Of a DNA stretch of 64,000 nt, positions 9,920 through 32,000 are shown one piece after another. The notes beneath the pieces are model-generated. The model ran no database searches. It had not been told where the DNA came from and saw only the letters and a program-made list of their open reading frames with translations. How positions within the stretch are numbered: the stretch's first letter is position 1; each line of letters starts with the position of its first letter. A program made the position numbers and the translations under genes. Source of the stretch: Amia ocellicauda (lineage: Eukaryota; Chordata; Actinopteri; Amiiformes; Amiidae). The stretch is taken from assembly GCF_036373705.1 (NCBI RefSeq), contig NC_089856.1, positions 8,550,501 to 8,614,500 on the forward strand, written 5' to 3'.

Positions 9920-12534
9920 TACTTGCGTGACCCCCATAACATGTTCTTCCACTGCCATCCACTGTTTTTCACACTGTGACTGTCACACTGACTCAAGCCC
10001 ACCTAATCCTGTCAGCACAGCCCATTTCACACCACTCTACAGAGAATCCTGGAGATTGGAGTCTGGCCTGTGCTCACAATAAAGATTTTACCAGTTCAGC
10101 CACTTGGGAGTCATCTTTGGTCACATTCTTCATCATGTCTGGTTGTCCCAGCTGTCAAATTGGACTGGACAGACTATGGCACTGTTTTGCCCTTTTTGTA
10201 TTTACTGTATTAGTATACTAACATTGTCTGTACTGGCAGGATGTGCTCTCCCAAGTTGGTAACCTTGTGAAAAGCACTAATGCAGTTTACCTCAGTGTCA
10301 GTGGGCAGTGCTGAACATCACTGTGTGTCTTCTGTCAGTTTGGTTCTACAGTGAATCTTGACTGCAAGCAAAGACCTTATATTAGTGTGGTTTGTTTTAG
10401 TTTTTTGGGGAAATGTGGGTGTTTAAACACTATTAAGCCCAGGCTTCACCACCCACACCAGATGCACAGATTGCCTGGTTGTTTCCTGTGTTGATTGCGT
10501 TAGCGTACAGGCCAGTTCAGTGCTCTTTGTATATTTATAGTCAATGGGGCCTGATCTAATATGAGCTCTGTGGAAAGACTCTCTGAGGTCAGGCTGATAC
10601 CACACACTGCAGTGGACCAGGAAAATAATAGTTGACTAAACTAGGTCACATGAAAAAACAGTGAACACATTCATTTCAAGGCGGTTGTGAACCTAATTCC
10701 TTAAAAGGCATACACAAATGAACTGATACTCCCCTGCAACAGTAAACAATAGTTTTTCTCAAGTTTGATTTCCAGAAATTATTGTAAACGTCCTGTTCTT
10801 CTTTCCCCCTTTTTTCCTCATCAAAAATATAGCTGTAGCTCCTATACAAATGAACAGGATTGGTTGCCATCCTCTGAGCCTCTCTACCCATAAGTCAACA
10901 ACATTTGAGACACGCACAGTTTCTTTATTTGCCCCCAGATCAAGATGATATTCATAATATACCAGAGATGTGAGCCTCTCCTTCACTCGGTTTTGATTGA
11001 TTGGTCACTGCTACGATCTTTATCATTACACCTGAATTGCATGTGTGTTGTGGAGAAACTAAGCTGGTATGCAGATGCAATATGTCCAGTTTTCGAATTA
11101 CATGTACCATCATAAAAAAACATCGCTGCCAGTGTCCTGGTCACAATGAATATGCTATTCAGGGGGAGTTGTACTAGAGATGGAAAGAGGGAAGCAGTCA
11201 CAAGCATTGGTTTTTATAGCATAGTAAAATAAAAGAAGCATAATATGTCACACTAGCATTTTAAAGTGCTAAACTGCAATACAATTAGCTGAGGGAGATC
11301 GATGCCCCTGACACATGTTTTTTAAACCAGGAAACCTAGCAGATGTGGGATTCCCTTAGGTGGACACATCTCAGTTTAAGTGTTCTCCTCTTTCCCTCAA
11401 TGGGAGCCCACCCTGTAGGTGTCTCAGATTTCATTGTGCACTGTAGGTCTACCAACCACTGGTGGCAGCTTTTCATCCACCCACCCCAATCTCCTCGTCA
11501 CTTATCAGAACTCTCAACAGTCATGGTGTCCCTGAGTCATCTTTTAGTATTGCAGTTTCCAATGGTGACTTCCCTCAGACAACTGAGACGACTGAGATGG
11601 GAAAGGCCACACCTGCTACTGCTCAACAGATAGTAGAGGAGGATTTTTATGGTAACTGTGGAAAACATATTTGTGGAAGAAGATACACTATGATTAATAT
11701 ATACATCATTATCCATCGAAAAAAAAGCAAAATAAGTCTATACTTCATATAGAAGGTACTGTACATTATAAATGAACAATAATACACAGTTTTTCAATAT
11801 CATGCATTACCTGCAGAAAGTGGATTGAATCTGACTCTGGACAGCATAAAATTGTGTTACTTCTATGAACAAATGACTCACTGGAAACTCTGTTACCCTT
11901 TTCCATAAAGTGTCATGGTATAAAATTGACAGGGGAGTGAAAACTAAGAGTTCACATGTTTTTATCAATTATTTGGACTTAATGGACTCAAGATGATAAA
12001 ATAACATGAATATTTGCAGGTGCAATTACTAAATAGGAGGGCCAGTGAGAGAAATTATATTAATTATAAAAGTGACTTATTTTGATTTCTCTGTGTTGAA
12101 TTTCTAAGTTCTGTAGTTCTTGTTAAATTATACAATAAACAAAATAAATCACCTTGCCTTCTGGGTTAAGCTTCGACTGTGATCCTGTATTGTGTGAAGA
12201 GATTATTGAAAATGTATGGATATATTTATGTATATATACATTTATTTTTGCACAGGACATTTTCATTCTTCATAAGAAGAGAAAATGGTCATTAAAAATG
12301 ACAATATCTAACACATTTACACGCTCCCCATGTTTTGGTTCATTATTGTAAATGGATATTACAGGGTTTCCAAAAATAAACGCAGACAAATAACAATCGC
12401 TTGGGTTTAACACATGTAAAGTCAGACCATTTCAGTATTCAGTCTTCAACGGTCTGCTACTCTTTCTTCAGACAGATTTCATTTTTCCAAGTTCAGTTTT
12501 CAAAATCGCCCTCCTTACGTATTTGGACAGATGC
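9919..12534. other. Non-coding region, no gene recognised
   Basis: AT-rich intergenic sequence. The motif at 10098-10110 (AGCCACTTGGGAG) is one of three dispersed copies. Sequence at about 12175-12235 ('gatcctgtattgtgtgaagagattattgaaaatgtatggat') resembles a decayed LINE tail, also seen near 25735 and 26190. No exon was recognised. Confidence 0.5.
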
Positions 12535-12660
12535 CCGTGTCGCCAATCAGATTGAGCACCCGCTGCGCTCTCCGCCAATCACGGTGCCTGGATGACAGTG
12601 CCATGGTTACGGGATAGAGCGGGTCCCTTATATCTTCAGGTCTCCATCCATGTGTCTGCA
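12535..12660 (+). promoter_or_regulatory. Promoter of tubulin gene 1 (CCAAT boxes)
   Basis: Two CCAAT boxes of the NF-Y kind lie at 12543-12547 and 12575-12579, both in CGCCAATCA context and 32 bp apart. A TGACAG motif (TALE-homeodomain type) follows at 12593, and a weak TATA-like TTATATC at 12628-12634. Transcription probably starts near 12650-12660, which leaves a 5' UTR of about 100 bases before the ATG at 12756. The region is noticeably richer in CG dinucleotides than its surroundings. The TSS is inferred. Confidence 0.55.
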
Positions 12661-12755
12661 TTTTTCACTTACATCGACCTCATTGTTGTCGGGCTGTAAG
12701 GAAGGAGTTTTCGTTCTTGCCTTTTCTATCTCCTCTGAAAAGAAAAACTGAAACT

Positions 12756-17363
<4,608 letters not shown>

Positions 17364-17471
17364 AGCTTCTGAAGCAAACACACAGATTCCCAAATCACTG
17401 TATTTGGCTTAACATTGCTGTGCATCATTAATATTACCTACTGATGTTAACAGTTGTTTACGTGAATCCCA

Positions 17472-17477
17472 AATAAA
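17472..17477 (+). terminator. Poly(A) signal of tubulin gene 1
   Basis: AATAAA 109 bases after the stop codon, followed by a T/GT-rich stretch. This gives a short 3' UTR. A second AATAAA lies about 40 bases further on, near 17515. Confidence 0.7.
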
Positions 17478-17529
17478 GCCTATTTGATAAGCCTGTCCTC
17501 TTGTGGTAGGAGTGAATAAAATCTGGATC

Positions 17530-18960
17530 CTGTGCTATTCTTGTTCTGTGTACTTCCTTCTGCATTTTTTATGTTTATATTATTTTTGTTTCTCCATCAC
17601 ACACAATTAATGCTGTTCTCTACCTTAGGAAACTTTAATTAAAATGTTCAGTGTTAACGTTCACTGATCATATGTATGGTATTGCTAAGGATCTTACCCT
17701 GAAATGACTGGTGGATAATATAGATAGAAAAATAAAATAAGCAGGTATGAAAAATATAAAAGCAATGAAGAACAAAAGTTATCTATCATCTAAAAGCTTT
17801 TATTGTGGAGCAGATGGCAGCTTCCTCTTAAAAGAGAAACTGCAGCAGGTAAAACCAATGGGAATTATGTATTGGTATTGCTGAGGCATTTTTAATGCAT
17901 ACAAAAGAGGAAGGAAATTAGGGTAATAAAATCTATAATGCAAAATCCAAATGATAAGGTTGAAGAGGAAAAATACGAGTAATAATGATCAAGTCTGTTG
18001 CTGGAGAAACAATGCTCTATAAGGAAATCTGCAATGTACATCAGATCCTGTTCATGTTAGGGGTGACACCTGGTAATATAAGTTGCAGCAAAACAAATGA
18101 GCTCCTGAAAAAACATTTTGGAGAGAACATTATGTGTGAACATTCTTTTTAACCCCATTACAGTTGGGTCCATATAAGATATTTTTATGGTAAGGTTTTA
18201 TACCATTTCCAAGTCTAGGAGCAACCATTTTAGCACTAATCCAATATAAGGGAAATTGATTTTAAATATCTGTCTTACGTGATATGGATGTCTGCACCCT
18301 ACTAATGTTAGAGGTCTACATTTATCACTGAACAAAGCGCATATCGTTTTAAAGTCTCCACGTCTGGATACTAAAGTGTCTTTGTACATCAAATACTTGG
18401 GTGGGGCACCATGTTTGGATTTCTATGTTCTCTGGTGAGAGTGCCATCTACTGGTGCAGCAAAGGACAATATCTCCAACACCCAATTGTCCTAGAGGTGA
18501 AGCTCCCGAGATGTGATGCAATCAGACTGGAAGAGAAGAGCAGCCACATGGCAATGTACTGAACATTGTAGCAGTTTCATTGGCGGGGTTCTTTTTGTCT
18601 TACAGATAAATACAAGATATGCAGTTTACATTCAAGATTAATTCTTTAGTCTAGCTAAATACTACATTCTACTGGCACAGGAGACATTTCAAATCTGACT
18701 TTAATGAGATAACTTGGGTACCCCACCCACACACACAAATCAGAGTAGTGTATCTGTAGTCTCCTTGTGTATACGTTCGTTGTGTCCTTAGTAAAATATA
18801 TACCACAGAATGTGAACTGTACTTACTCCAATGATTAAGGAAAATATAATGTATTATTTCGGTTATTGTAAGATAATAATTATAACCCAAAAAGGGAAAT
18901 TTCTGGCTAGTTCACATGTGGTTAACTGATATAATATTAATATATGCGAGGAAGTACCGC
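17530..18960. other. Intergenic region between the tubulin genes
   Basis: About 1.4 kb of AT-rich sequence between the end of gene 1 and the promoter of gene 2. I recognised no exon, RNA gene or transposon here. Confidence 0.5.
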
Positions 18961-18974
18961 CCATTGTCTTCCCA

Positions 18975-19060
18975 GTTTGCTGGTTACAGTACTGATGTAT
19001 CCAAGGCCGCCCCTCCACACGACACTATAAATACCAGCGCAGCGCCGCGCCGGTTATCAG
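18975..19060 (+). promoter_or_regulatory. Promoter of tubulin gene 2 (TATA box)
   Basis: A good TATA box (TATAAATA) lies at 19026-19033 in a GC-rich context (GCGCAGCGCCGCGCCGG just downstream). Transcription should begin near 19060, giving a 5' UTR of about 115 bases up to the ATG at 19175. It bears no visible similarity to the CCAAT-type promoter of gene 1, so the two genes are probably expressed differently. The TSS is inferred. Confidence 0.65.
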
Positions 19061-19174
19061 TTACTGCATCGACTCTTAGCTGTCGGGTTAAGTAACATCA
19101 CCTCCTGTAGAAATAAAGTAAACGCTTCAGTTTATTTTTGGTATTTCCCTTAACGTTTCACCCTACCAGAAAAC

Positions 19175-23613
<4,439 letters not shown>

Positions 23614-23899
23614 TCCAACTGGCTCCTCAAGTCCTTTTGGTCACTACAGCATGCCCATCATTGGTCAGAAGTTAACACATCTTAACTTCTGCATTAGTTT
23701 AGGCTGTGATGTTACACTGAGGGTGTAGGTGTTCTGTCAGTTCAGAAATTGTAATGAAAGATGTTGTAGTTGTATTTAAGGATGTTACAATCTTGACAAC
23801 TTCTGGTTTTTGTGTGTTCTGTTCTGATTTTAGGTGTGTGATTGGTATGATTTCACTTTACCCCTTTTTTTTGTCTGTCATCTTCTGACAATGATCTGC

Positions 23900-23905
23900 A
23901 ATAAA
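23900..23905 (+). terminator. Poly(A) signal of tubulin gene 2
   Basis: AATAAA about 290 bases after the stop codon. The 3' UTR in between shares nothing with that of gene 1. Confidence 0.75.
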
Positions 23906-23924
23906 TGGTTGAATCAACACATTT

Positions 23925-26790
23925 TTCTTAGTTTCCTTTTCTGTCTTTAATGCACCAAGGTGACATTTTCAGTGTGCATGAATTAAGCTAATTCAACAGG
24001 TATATTTATCTCAATCTGTAACTGGGTACAGCAGGGGTTTCAAACTCAGTTTTGGGAGGGCAGTGTGGTTTTCTGCTTTTTCCAGCCAAGATCCCAGTTC
24101 CATTATTTGTCTGATTTTCTTAACATTTAATGCTTTTCCCAGGAAAACAATTTTATAGATAGTGTGCCTTAAATTAAAAAATGCTTTTTAAGCCATAAGA
24201 AACACATTGAAATGTGAAGTCACATTGGTAAAACTATTAGATCAATTTGAGTAACTTGAGAGCTCCAGTTGGACTGAAAACTAGAAAACTCCCTGCTTTG
24301 CATTGCAAGTCTGTAACTTGCAGGGTTTTTCCTGCTTGCTTGCCTGGATGTCTGGATCACTGAGGGTTTCAGAGGAGTCCAAGTTTTAATTAGACAGGTT
24401 TAAAAAGCCCTCATATGTGTATTTAGTCTGTTTAAACAAATTGCTGTATCCATTCAATAGGCAAATAAGTGGAGCAGTAAAATGGCACACAGGATTCATT
24501 GTTCTATCTGCTGGCTCATTTCCCTTCAGTGATAAAAAGGCTATGAAATAATTGTATCTGGTCTGAATGTAATGGTGGTGTGACTTGACTTGATGGCAAC
24601 TGACATGTAAAGTAAACTGCATGTAGATTGAGGTAGAATGAGGTAAATTTACTGAGTATTTACAGTGCTGCCAAAATTCAATGCAGGAAACCCTGCTCTG
24701 TCAGGCTTTCAGTTAATTTTGATAGCTTGGCTGGAAAACTCAGTTAAGTTTTATATGGTGGGATGGTTCAGTTTCAACCTGTTATATTGTATTCTGCAGC
24801 AAAGTCACAAGATCCAGCAAGTCCAAATGGCATGAAGGAAAAACTGGACTGATACAGATGTCTTTAAATGAAAGGAATGGAAGCTAGGAAATATATTTGG
24901 TGAAATCTAAATGGTATTTATGTTTTTCAGTGGATTTCCAGATGTTTTCAATCTAGAGATCTTTCCTGCAGATCCCCGTTTATAACAGCAATAATCCTCT
25001 ACAGCCATGCATGTTGAGATAGAAGGGTCATGTGTGTCTGGTTTGTGCGGCAGTCTGTTCCAAGCTCTTGATAGCAGTGTTAAGCCTGCCTCTTACTGCC
25101 TGGCTTAAAGGTAAAGTGGTGTTTGTGTCAGAAAAAATAATCCCCTACTGAATTGGTGTCCATCCCTGTTGCTGAAGAGCCATGATCCTGCAGGCTGTAT
25201 AGGTCCACTTCGCTAAACCCTTGGTCATTTTGAGCCAATCAAATTAAATCAATTAAGTTATTAAGGGGCTTGAAACCAGAAACTATGACCCTAGTGTTTT
25301 ACATTATATGTTTGTGAGATTATTCAGTATTAAAATTGAGTATTTTTTGTTGTACAAAGAAAAAAATATTAATGGAACGAATGGGGTTGATCGAAAATAA
25401 ATTGTAACATGGTGTCTACTGTTTAACAGGTTTATAAAGTCAGCCACATCCTCCAGGTAGTTCTGCATTCGGGTTTAAGGCATATAGCAGAAAATCCTTT
25501 TACAGGTCCAGCTCCCTGTTCAACATTTGACAGCAATTACAAACCACAATGTTTGACAGTATGACAGAGCTGTACTTGCAGGATAAGAGGCAATCTGATA
25601 CACTCATGAAACTGTCAATTGATTTTCAACCCAACTCACTGGTGTTGTCCCACTAACAGCTGGTTATGTTAGTATGATCCTAAATGCATATTTTTTTGTA
25701 TATATGTAATAAGGCATCCTGCAGTGGTCTGACACTGTACTGGATGAGGCGGATATTGAAAATGGGTGGATGTATTCATGTTTGTATGTGTTTTTTGCAG
25801 TGGAGTCTTTAAGCTCTGCTTTAAAAAAAAAAACTGCCCTAGACAGTCCCCCACTATCCCATGATGCAGCACTTTCTAAGTGGTTATGGATTCTGTGCTA
25901 CATTGTGATCAGGTGCTTCCTACCTAATAGAGAAGCTGACGTTGGCTTCGATATTCCTTTCCTTAGTGACGCCTGACCTCTGGTGGACAAAATCTAGAAT
26001 TACTGATTCACAAGCAAAAATTCGAAGTGGAAATTTAAAGCCGCTCAGATCGGACAGATGATTTGAAAAACCTACTCCATCAAGTGCTAAACAGGAATTG
26101 AACTTCAGGATGTCATTGTGGCACTTTCATTTGAACTTAATCAATTAACTTTATTTAAGAATGACATGCTTGTTTTTACCGTGACCCTGTACTGGGTGAA
26201 GTTATTGATAAAGGTTGGATGGATGGATGTTTGTTATTGCTGTATTGCTGATTTCTGCTGTAAGCTTCCATTGTCTTTCTTTGAGCAAATAGCCTGTACA
26301 TCAGACTAGTGTTACTACCTATTGATTTGGGGCAGTGTTGAACTAGCTTCTGTAGTGTTGCTTATAGGGATTGGACAAACGGATATTTTACTTATTCTCA
26401 TCACTGGCAGATCCAAACGCCCACCTTTAAAAACACAATGTACTGTGGTTTACTGCCCCGATATAGTCAGCACAAATGACAGTTCCTAGGAGATTATGTG
26501 TGATCTTATTTATTATAAAGGAAATATTGTTCATTTTATAAAGGTCAATTATATGTATATAAAACAGGAAATAGGTGAGGACAATTATATAAATGGGGTA
26601 TATTATATTTCATATTACTTATTATTATAAGGCACTTCATGTTAAGATTGACCGTTTGTTCCCAGATGGCTTCATAGCTTGAAAAACCTTTTGTAGAAAA
26701 TAATTATCTGAACTGGTGTTTAATTGCAGAACAGGACACAATGAGACAGTATTTGAAACAGATCAGAACCACACACACGACAGTCCGAAT
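23925..26790. other. Intergenic region, decayed repeats only
   Basis: No exon recognised. Members of decayed dispersed families are visible. One lies at about 24028-24125 ('gcaggggtttcaaactcagttttggg...ggttttctgctttttcca') and another at about 25170-25300. Two LINE-like tails ('actgtactggatgaggcggatattgaaaatgggtggatg' near 25735, and 'gaccctgtactgggtgaagttattgataaaggttggatggatgg' near 26180) are also present. Confidence 0.55.
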
Positions 26791-26800
26791 TGGAAATGGT

Positions 26801-26806
26801 TTTATT
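26801..26806 (-). terminator. Probable poly(A) signal of pmel
   Basis: AATAAA on the minus strand (TTTATT on the + strand), followed in the direction of transcription by a short C/A-rich stretch. Use of this site implies a 3' UTR of about 2.2 kb after the pmel stop at 29043. Another AATAAA lies nearer, at 28072-28077. Which one is used cannot be decided from the sequence. Confidence 0.45.
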
Positions 26807-29042
26807 GAGTGGAATGAGAACACACAGCTACAAAGACAGGTCTAGCTTCTGAATCACACAGTGGCCGGAGAACATTAATATCACAGACTCGTATAACACC
26901 TTGAAACACTGCACAGGTAGACGTCACGGGTAATAATACAGCTCAAGAGTAACAGACCTGCAACAGGGAATTGAAAGGGCACCTGATGTCACTTCTGTCC
27001 CCTTAACATTCATTTCTAGACCATAAGCCACAATAGTGCCCGTGCCAAACTGGCGATTACAGTTTTCACCCCTGCCAATCAGAAGTGAATGCCACAGATC
27101 TTAAAAAAAACATTTAACTCAAATGCTGCACACTTGTGACCTATAGTGGCATGATGTATTCAAGTGGAGGGAAAACATAACTATCCTACCTCTTAGCACA
27201 ACATTAGGAAAACATGGGATATCTGTGGGTCTGTCTTCTGACCCTGATGTGCTTTATAAGCCCTTATATTAAGGGACTGGACAAACTTAATCAGTATAGA
27301 ACTAGCTATGGTTCATAAGATGTCCAACAGCTACCATTTTTACACTTTACACCAGCAAAGTACTAGGCCAAACCAGAGCCCTGATTATTGCAATGAAGTC
27401 AATGCAGGGGAAGGGGTTCTTTTTAAAATTCACAGTCTGTGGAATCAAATGTTATTTTGCGTGAATGAATCCCTGTTATCAGTTATAACCCTATTATTCC
27501 TGACACTATATTCTAGCCACAGTCCAAAACTCTGCATGTTAATTTTCTCCCTCAACATTTGAATATAGTTTCGAATCAGAAATGCACTGGCTGCCAGGTA
27601 TTCAGTGAAATGAATGTGAGGGTGAGTTAGCTACCCGTAGAAAAGAAATAAGGGGTGCCACTAAGAAAAGTATCTGGGGTTTAAGTAGCTTATAGGCTCT
27701 GAAACATTAACATAGTCCTTGTATCAAATCTAATGGCAAAAGTAATTAAAGCCCTCATTTTATAATGGTGGTGATTGAGGCTGGCGTGGAAGAGATTGCT
27801 TTGTCAGAGATGTGTTCCTGAACAGCAGCACACAGAACAATGCAAAATCAAAAAACATCTCACTATGTTCAGATACTCTTTCAAATGTGTTATAAACCCT
27901 CAGATATCACTTATAACATTGGAGAAAACGGTTGAAAAACAGGCTAATTGCCAGCTCAAATAGCAATTACGTACATATAGCTTTTACATGGGAAAAGCCT
28001 CTTCTGATAGTCAGTACTTTAGAACATCTGAATACATTATAAATAAACTGGTCAGGGATATTGCATTCTTCTTTATTTTCGAGCACTGCTGATGGTAAAC
28101 TTGATTGATAACGGCCAACAGGGCCACTGTACAAATACAAATTTCCATTATTGCATCACATCAATACAACGTTTAAGCCAAATTAGCCAATACAGTTTGG
28201 CAGCATCTGTAAATGATCACGATTTAAATCAAGTCTATAAAAACACACCAGGACATTCAATGATTCTGATTGTCAGAGGAAGTGTCCTCTTTAGTTGTCT
28301 ATGAAAAACTATGCATCGATTAAACATAGCAAAGAGCAATCTAATTTTCTAGTACTGTTATCTGATATCTTAAAACCTGTTTAAAAAGAGGCATGAGGTT
28401 TCCAAACATCAATATTTGCCTGTGATCTCCCTGTGCAATTAGATTCTCAGTATACACATGTTTTTGGCAAAGTCCTGCAGAAGACTTATGTGATTTACCA
28501 CTTAACACTCTGTACAGCAGGGGTCTCCAAACATACTCCTGCAGACTGGGAGTACTGGGTTGTTTTGTTTTTCATTCCAACACAGCTCTCAAGTACACCA
28601 CAGAACCCATTACTCACTCAATCGGTTAAGATTGACATGATCTTCAACCAACAACTGAACCCAGTCTGGGGCTGGAGATCACAGTCTTGGAAATGGAACA
28701 GTTTTGTCTTTCATGGAACTTAACAAGCGTTCCGTGTCAGGTTGTGGAAAATGTAATCTGAGTTGTTCTTTAGGCACAGAAACTTGCCTTTGTAGGCCTT
28801 GGTAAGGGGCAAAGCTTAAGGGCAGTGCTATTGAAGACTAGACACGTGTGAACTGGTAGCGATACGGGGCTTCGCTTCTAGTATGCCTCGTACTGTGTGT
28901 GTGAGCACAGTGATTGTGAGTGTTGAGGTCTGAGAGCAGCGTGTGTGTGTGTGTGCAGTGTGTGTGTTGTGTGCGAGTGCAGTGTGGGTGAGTGTGGTGT
29001 GTGCGGGAGGGGAGGCGAGGGTGGTCGCGATGCTGATCTCGT
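26807..29042 (-). other. Putative pmel 3' UTR
   Basis: There is no other gene between the pmel stop and the distal AATAAA. It holds a (GT)n run near 28938-28960, and a member of a decayed dispersed family at about 28519-28625 ('ggggtctccaaacatactcctgcagactgggag...ttttcattccaacacag'). The UTR extent is inferred. Confidence 0.4.
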
Positions 29043-32000
29043 TCAGACCACTCGGCCCTGCAGCAGGGGGCGGCTCTCTCCGGCCGGCTGGCGGCCCAGC
29101 AGACTCCACAGCAGCATGGGGAAGGAGGAGTGGCCGGGGCTGCCTGACGCACTGCCTGTGGGATCCTCTCTCAGTGGACGGTACTCCTTGATGCGCCTAC
29201 TTGGGAAGAAGGGAAGGACAGAGCGCATTGGAGGAGAGAAGACAAGGTATTTACTGCACTGATATTCACATTTCCTTTTATTTAGCTTCCTATGTATTTC
29301 CGAATATTTTCTCATTTACCTAATTTCAGAAATTAAAGGGGAGTAACATTTTACTCTGAAACAAAAGGTTGTGAAAATCCACCTGTGCATTCAACATTCT
29401 CTAATTGCATCTTGCTCTTCGATTACCTGGAAGCTGATGACAAAACAATATAAATAGGGTTCTCAATTCTTAGGCAGAGTTTTTATAGCTGTACCTCAAC
29501 CACAGAATCATTGAAAACTAACAGTTACCAAACAGCTTTCTCAACCTCATATGGGCCTGATTCATTCTACCAATCAGGGCATGTGAACAAATGATCAGTA
29601 TTATCTGATAATTCTGTGCCAATTAGTACCAAATTAATATTTACGACATACACATATATACATATATTAATTGCTATCAATTTATTCTGGTCATTGTGGA
29701 CCATACTAATTTTCCCACTTAATAAGAATCATTTAAACTGTCTACAATTACTCTTAAACTAATGCTAAAGGCTTTGTTGACAACAATGCAATGCCACTGA
29801 TAAATTACAGCTGCTGAGTTAGTGTTAGTTGTTGAACTTACCTGTAGGTCAAGGCTATAGCTCCCACTGCACTGGCCAGGATGAGGATGCCCAGCACCAT
29901 GGCGACTGTGCCAGCTGTGGAGGAGCTTGAACCTGCAATCCAGACACAGCCAATCAACACCAGCTAACATTCAAGAGCAGGGGTCTCCAACCCTAGTCTT
30001 GTGGAGCTTCAGTCCATATGGTTTAATCCATAGACACCTAAACCCTGCTGATTAAGATAGAGTTTGAATCGATATGGTCATATAGAGATAAATTGGGAAA
30101 GATGCTAGGATGCCCTTAACTTTCAAGGACAACTTTATAACTCCTCGTAGCTTTCTACATTGCCCGCTTCGAGACAAAATATGTACAAGAATTCAATGAT
30201 TCAACCCTTCCAACAGATCAGTGATAGATAAACAACTCACCCAATCAACAAAGAAAGCATTTGGAGACTTCTTTAAAAATGTGTATAAGTTGTGCTTGTG
30301 TAAAACTAACAATGATGTTTCTTTCAGGTTAAGGAACGATGTCAAAATGTCCCTGGCATTACGGAGCTGCTGAGCCTCCCTGTCCAAGAGGAGCCCTGAC
30401 ACACACTCACCTACAGTGACGCTGACACGAGCGCTGGCGACGGCAAGGCTCACGTCGTTGGTCATCGACACGTTGATGCAGAAGACGCCCGTGTCATTGA
30501 AGAACTGGCGCAGGATGAGCTGGCATTCGGGCGATGGCTGCACCGCGGAACACACGGTCTGGACAGGGACTGCGCAGTCGGCATCGGACACCACCGTGCA
30601 CACCTCGTTGGGCAGGCTGGCAGAGACGGATGGACAGACAGATAGACAGGCAAACACACACACAGTTGGTCAAGCAGCCTCGACGTGGTTCATAGAAGGA
30701 TTAGGTAGCAAAGATGGCTGGATCAGTGAGAAATCATTGGCTTTTACACGCGTGTAACCAGTATGCACTAGAAACTTGTCCTGTAAAAATGTCTTCACTG
30801 TGCAATTGTGCACTTAGGAGAATATAAATAATTGGATTATCTGTCTTGTGAAACCTTGTGTTTTACAATTTTAATCTCTGCTCACCACTACTAACACAGG
30901 ATGTAGACAGCACAGTGTAGTTTAAAGAGTTCATACCTTTCATTTGAAACAATATTATGCAGTGATTCATTAAGGTGATTACTGTTCATTACATGATACT
31001 TACTGATCAATGCTGTCTTTTCAGAGTTTGCTGAACACCTATTCAACCTGTAGAAAACTGTAAAGGTTCCCGCTACTTGCACTAAAACAGGGGATCTGTA
31101 CAATTTGGACTGACAATCCATAGAAATCAAAAAGCCTGTATTAACTGGATCTGGAAAGTTTTTGATATTACATTTCTTAGCAGATTCAGAGTTCAGCTAG
31201 CTCTGAAAAAATATGATCGAAAAATAAGTAGGGTGTAATGAACCACATTTATTAAAATCAATGAATCATGGAATAACATGGTTTCAGAAGACAGATGTGC
31301 ATAAACTGCATGCATTCCAAAACGTGGGTCCGGTCATCTACTGCTTTTCACACTGTGAGGCCACAGCACAAACAGCGGAGCTAAGGGACTGTAGGATGAC
31401 TGATGTAACTTGAACATGGCGGAGCTCACAGGCAGGTTCACAGCCAATAACTGCTACAGGTTTTCTCAAGGCAGGTCTCACCTTCCCTGGCAGGTGATCG
31501 TGAGGTCCACTGCGTTCTGCTCCACCTCAGCCTCCATCACGACATTGGCCACCTGGACAATCTCCACGCTCTCGATGCCCTCTGGAGCGACACACACAAT
31601 GAGTGGCAATCAAAGACACTACAGGAAGCTGAGAATAGCAGCGAAGGGGAGTGACAGTAGGGAGCAATATCTTTGTGTGTTGAGACTCTAGTGTTGTGGT
31701 ATGTTACATCGCATCACGGTGGTAACTGTGTGTCTATACAGTGCTACAGGATTGTTCAGTGACTCACGGACGATGTCCACTCCGGTGGAGTAGGAGCCAT
31801 AGCGGTAGATGAGGCACCCCTCGGCAGGGGTCTCTGGGGCCTGGCGCTTGGCCACCAGCACTGGCACATCTGCTGCCACTGTGCCAACCTCCACCACCAA
31901 CCCTGTGGCGGCCTCTGCCAGGGCTACGGTAGGATCAGCGGCTGCATCTGAGGACAAGGTGTTCATTGAACCATTAGTTATAAATTAGCGGTTTTGTGTT

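Noticed and set aside
28943..29262. Overlapping + strand frames of about 100 residues opposite the last pmel exon
   Set aside because: They are mirror frames of the GC-rich pmel tail exon plus a GT microsatellite (Val/Cys repeats).
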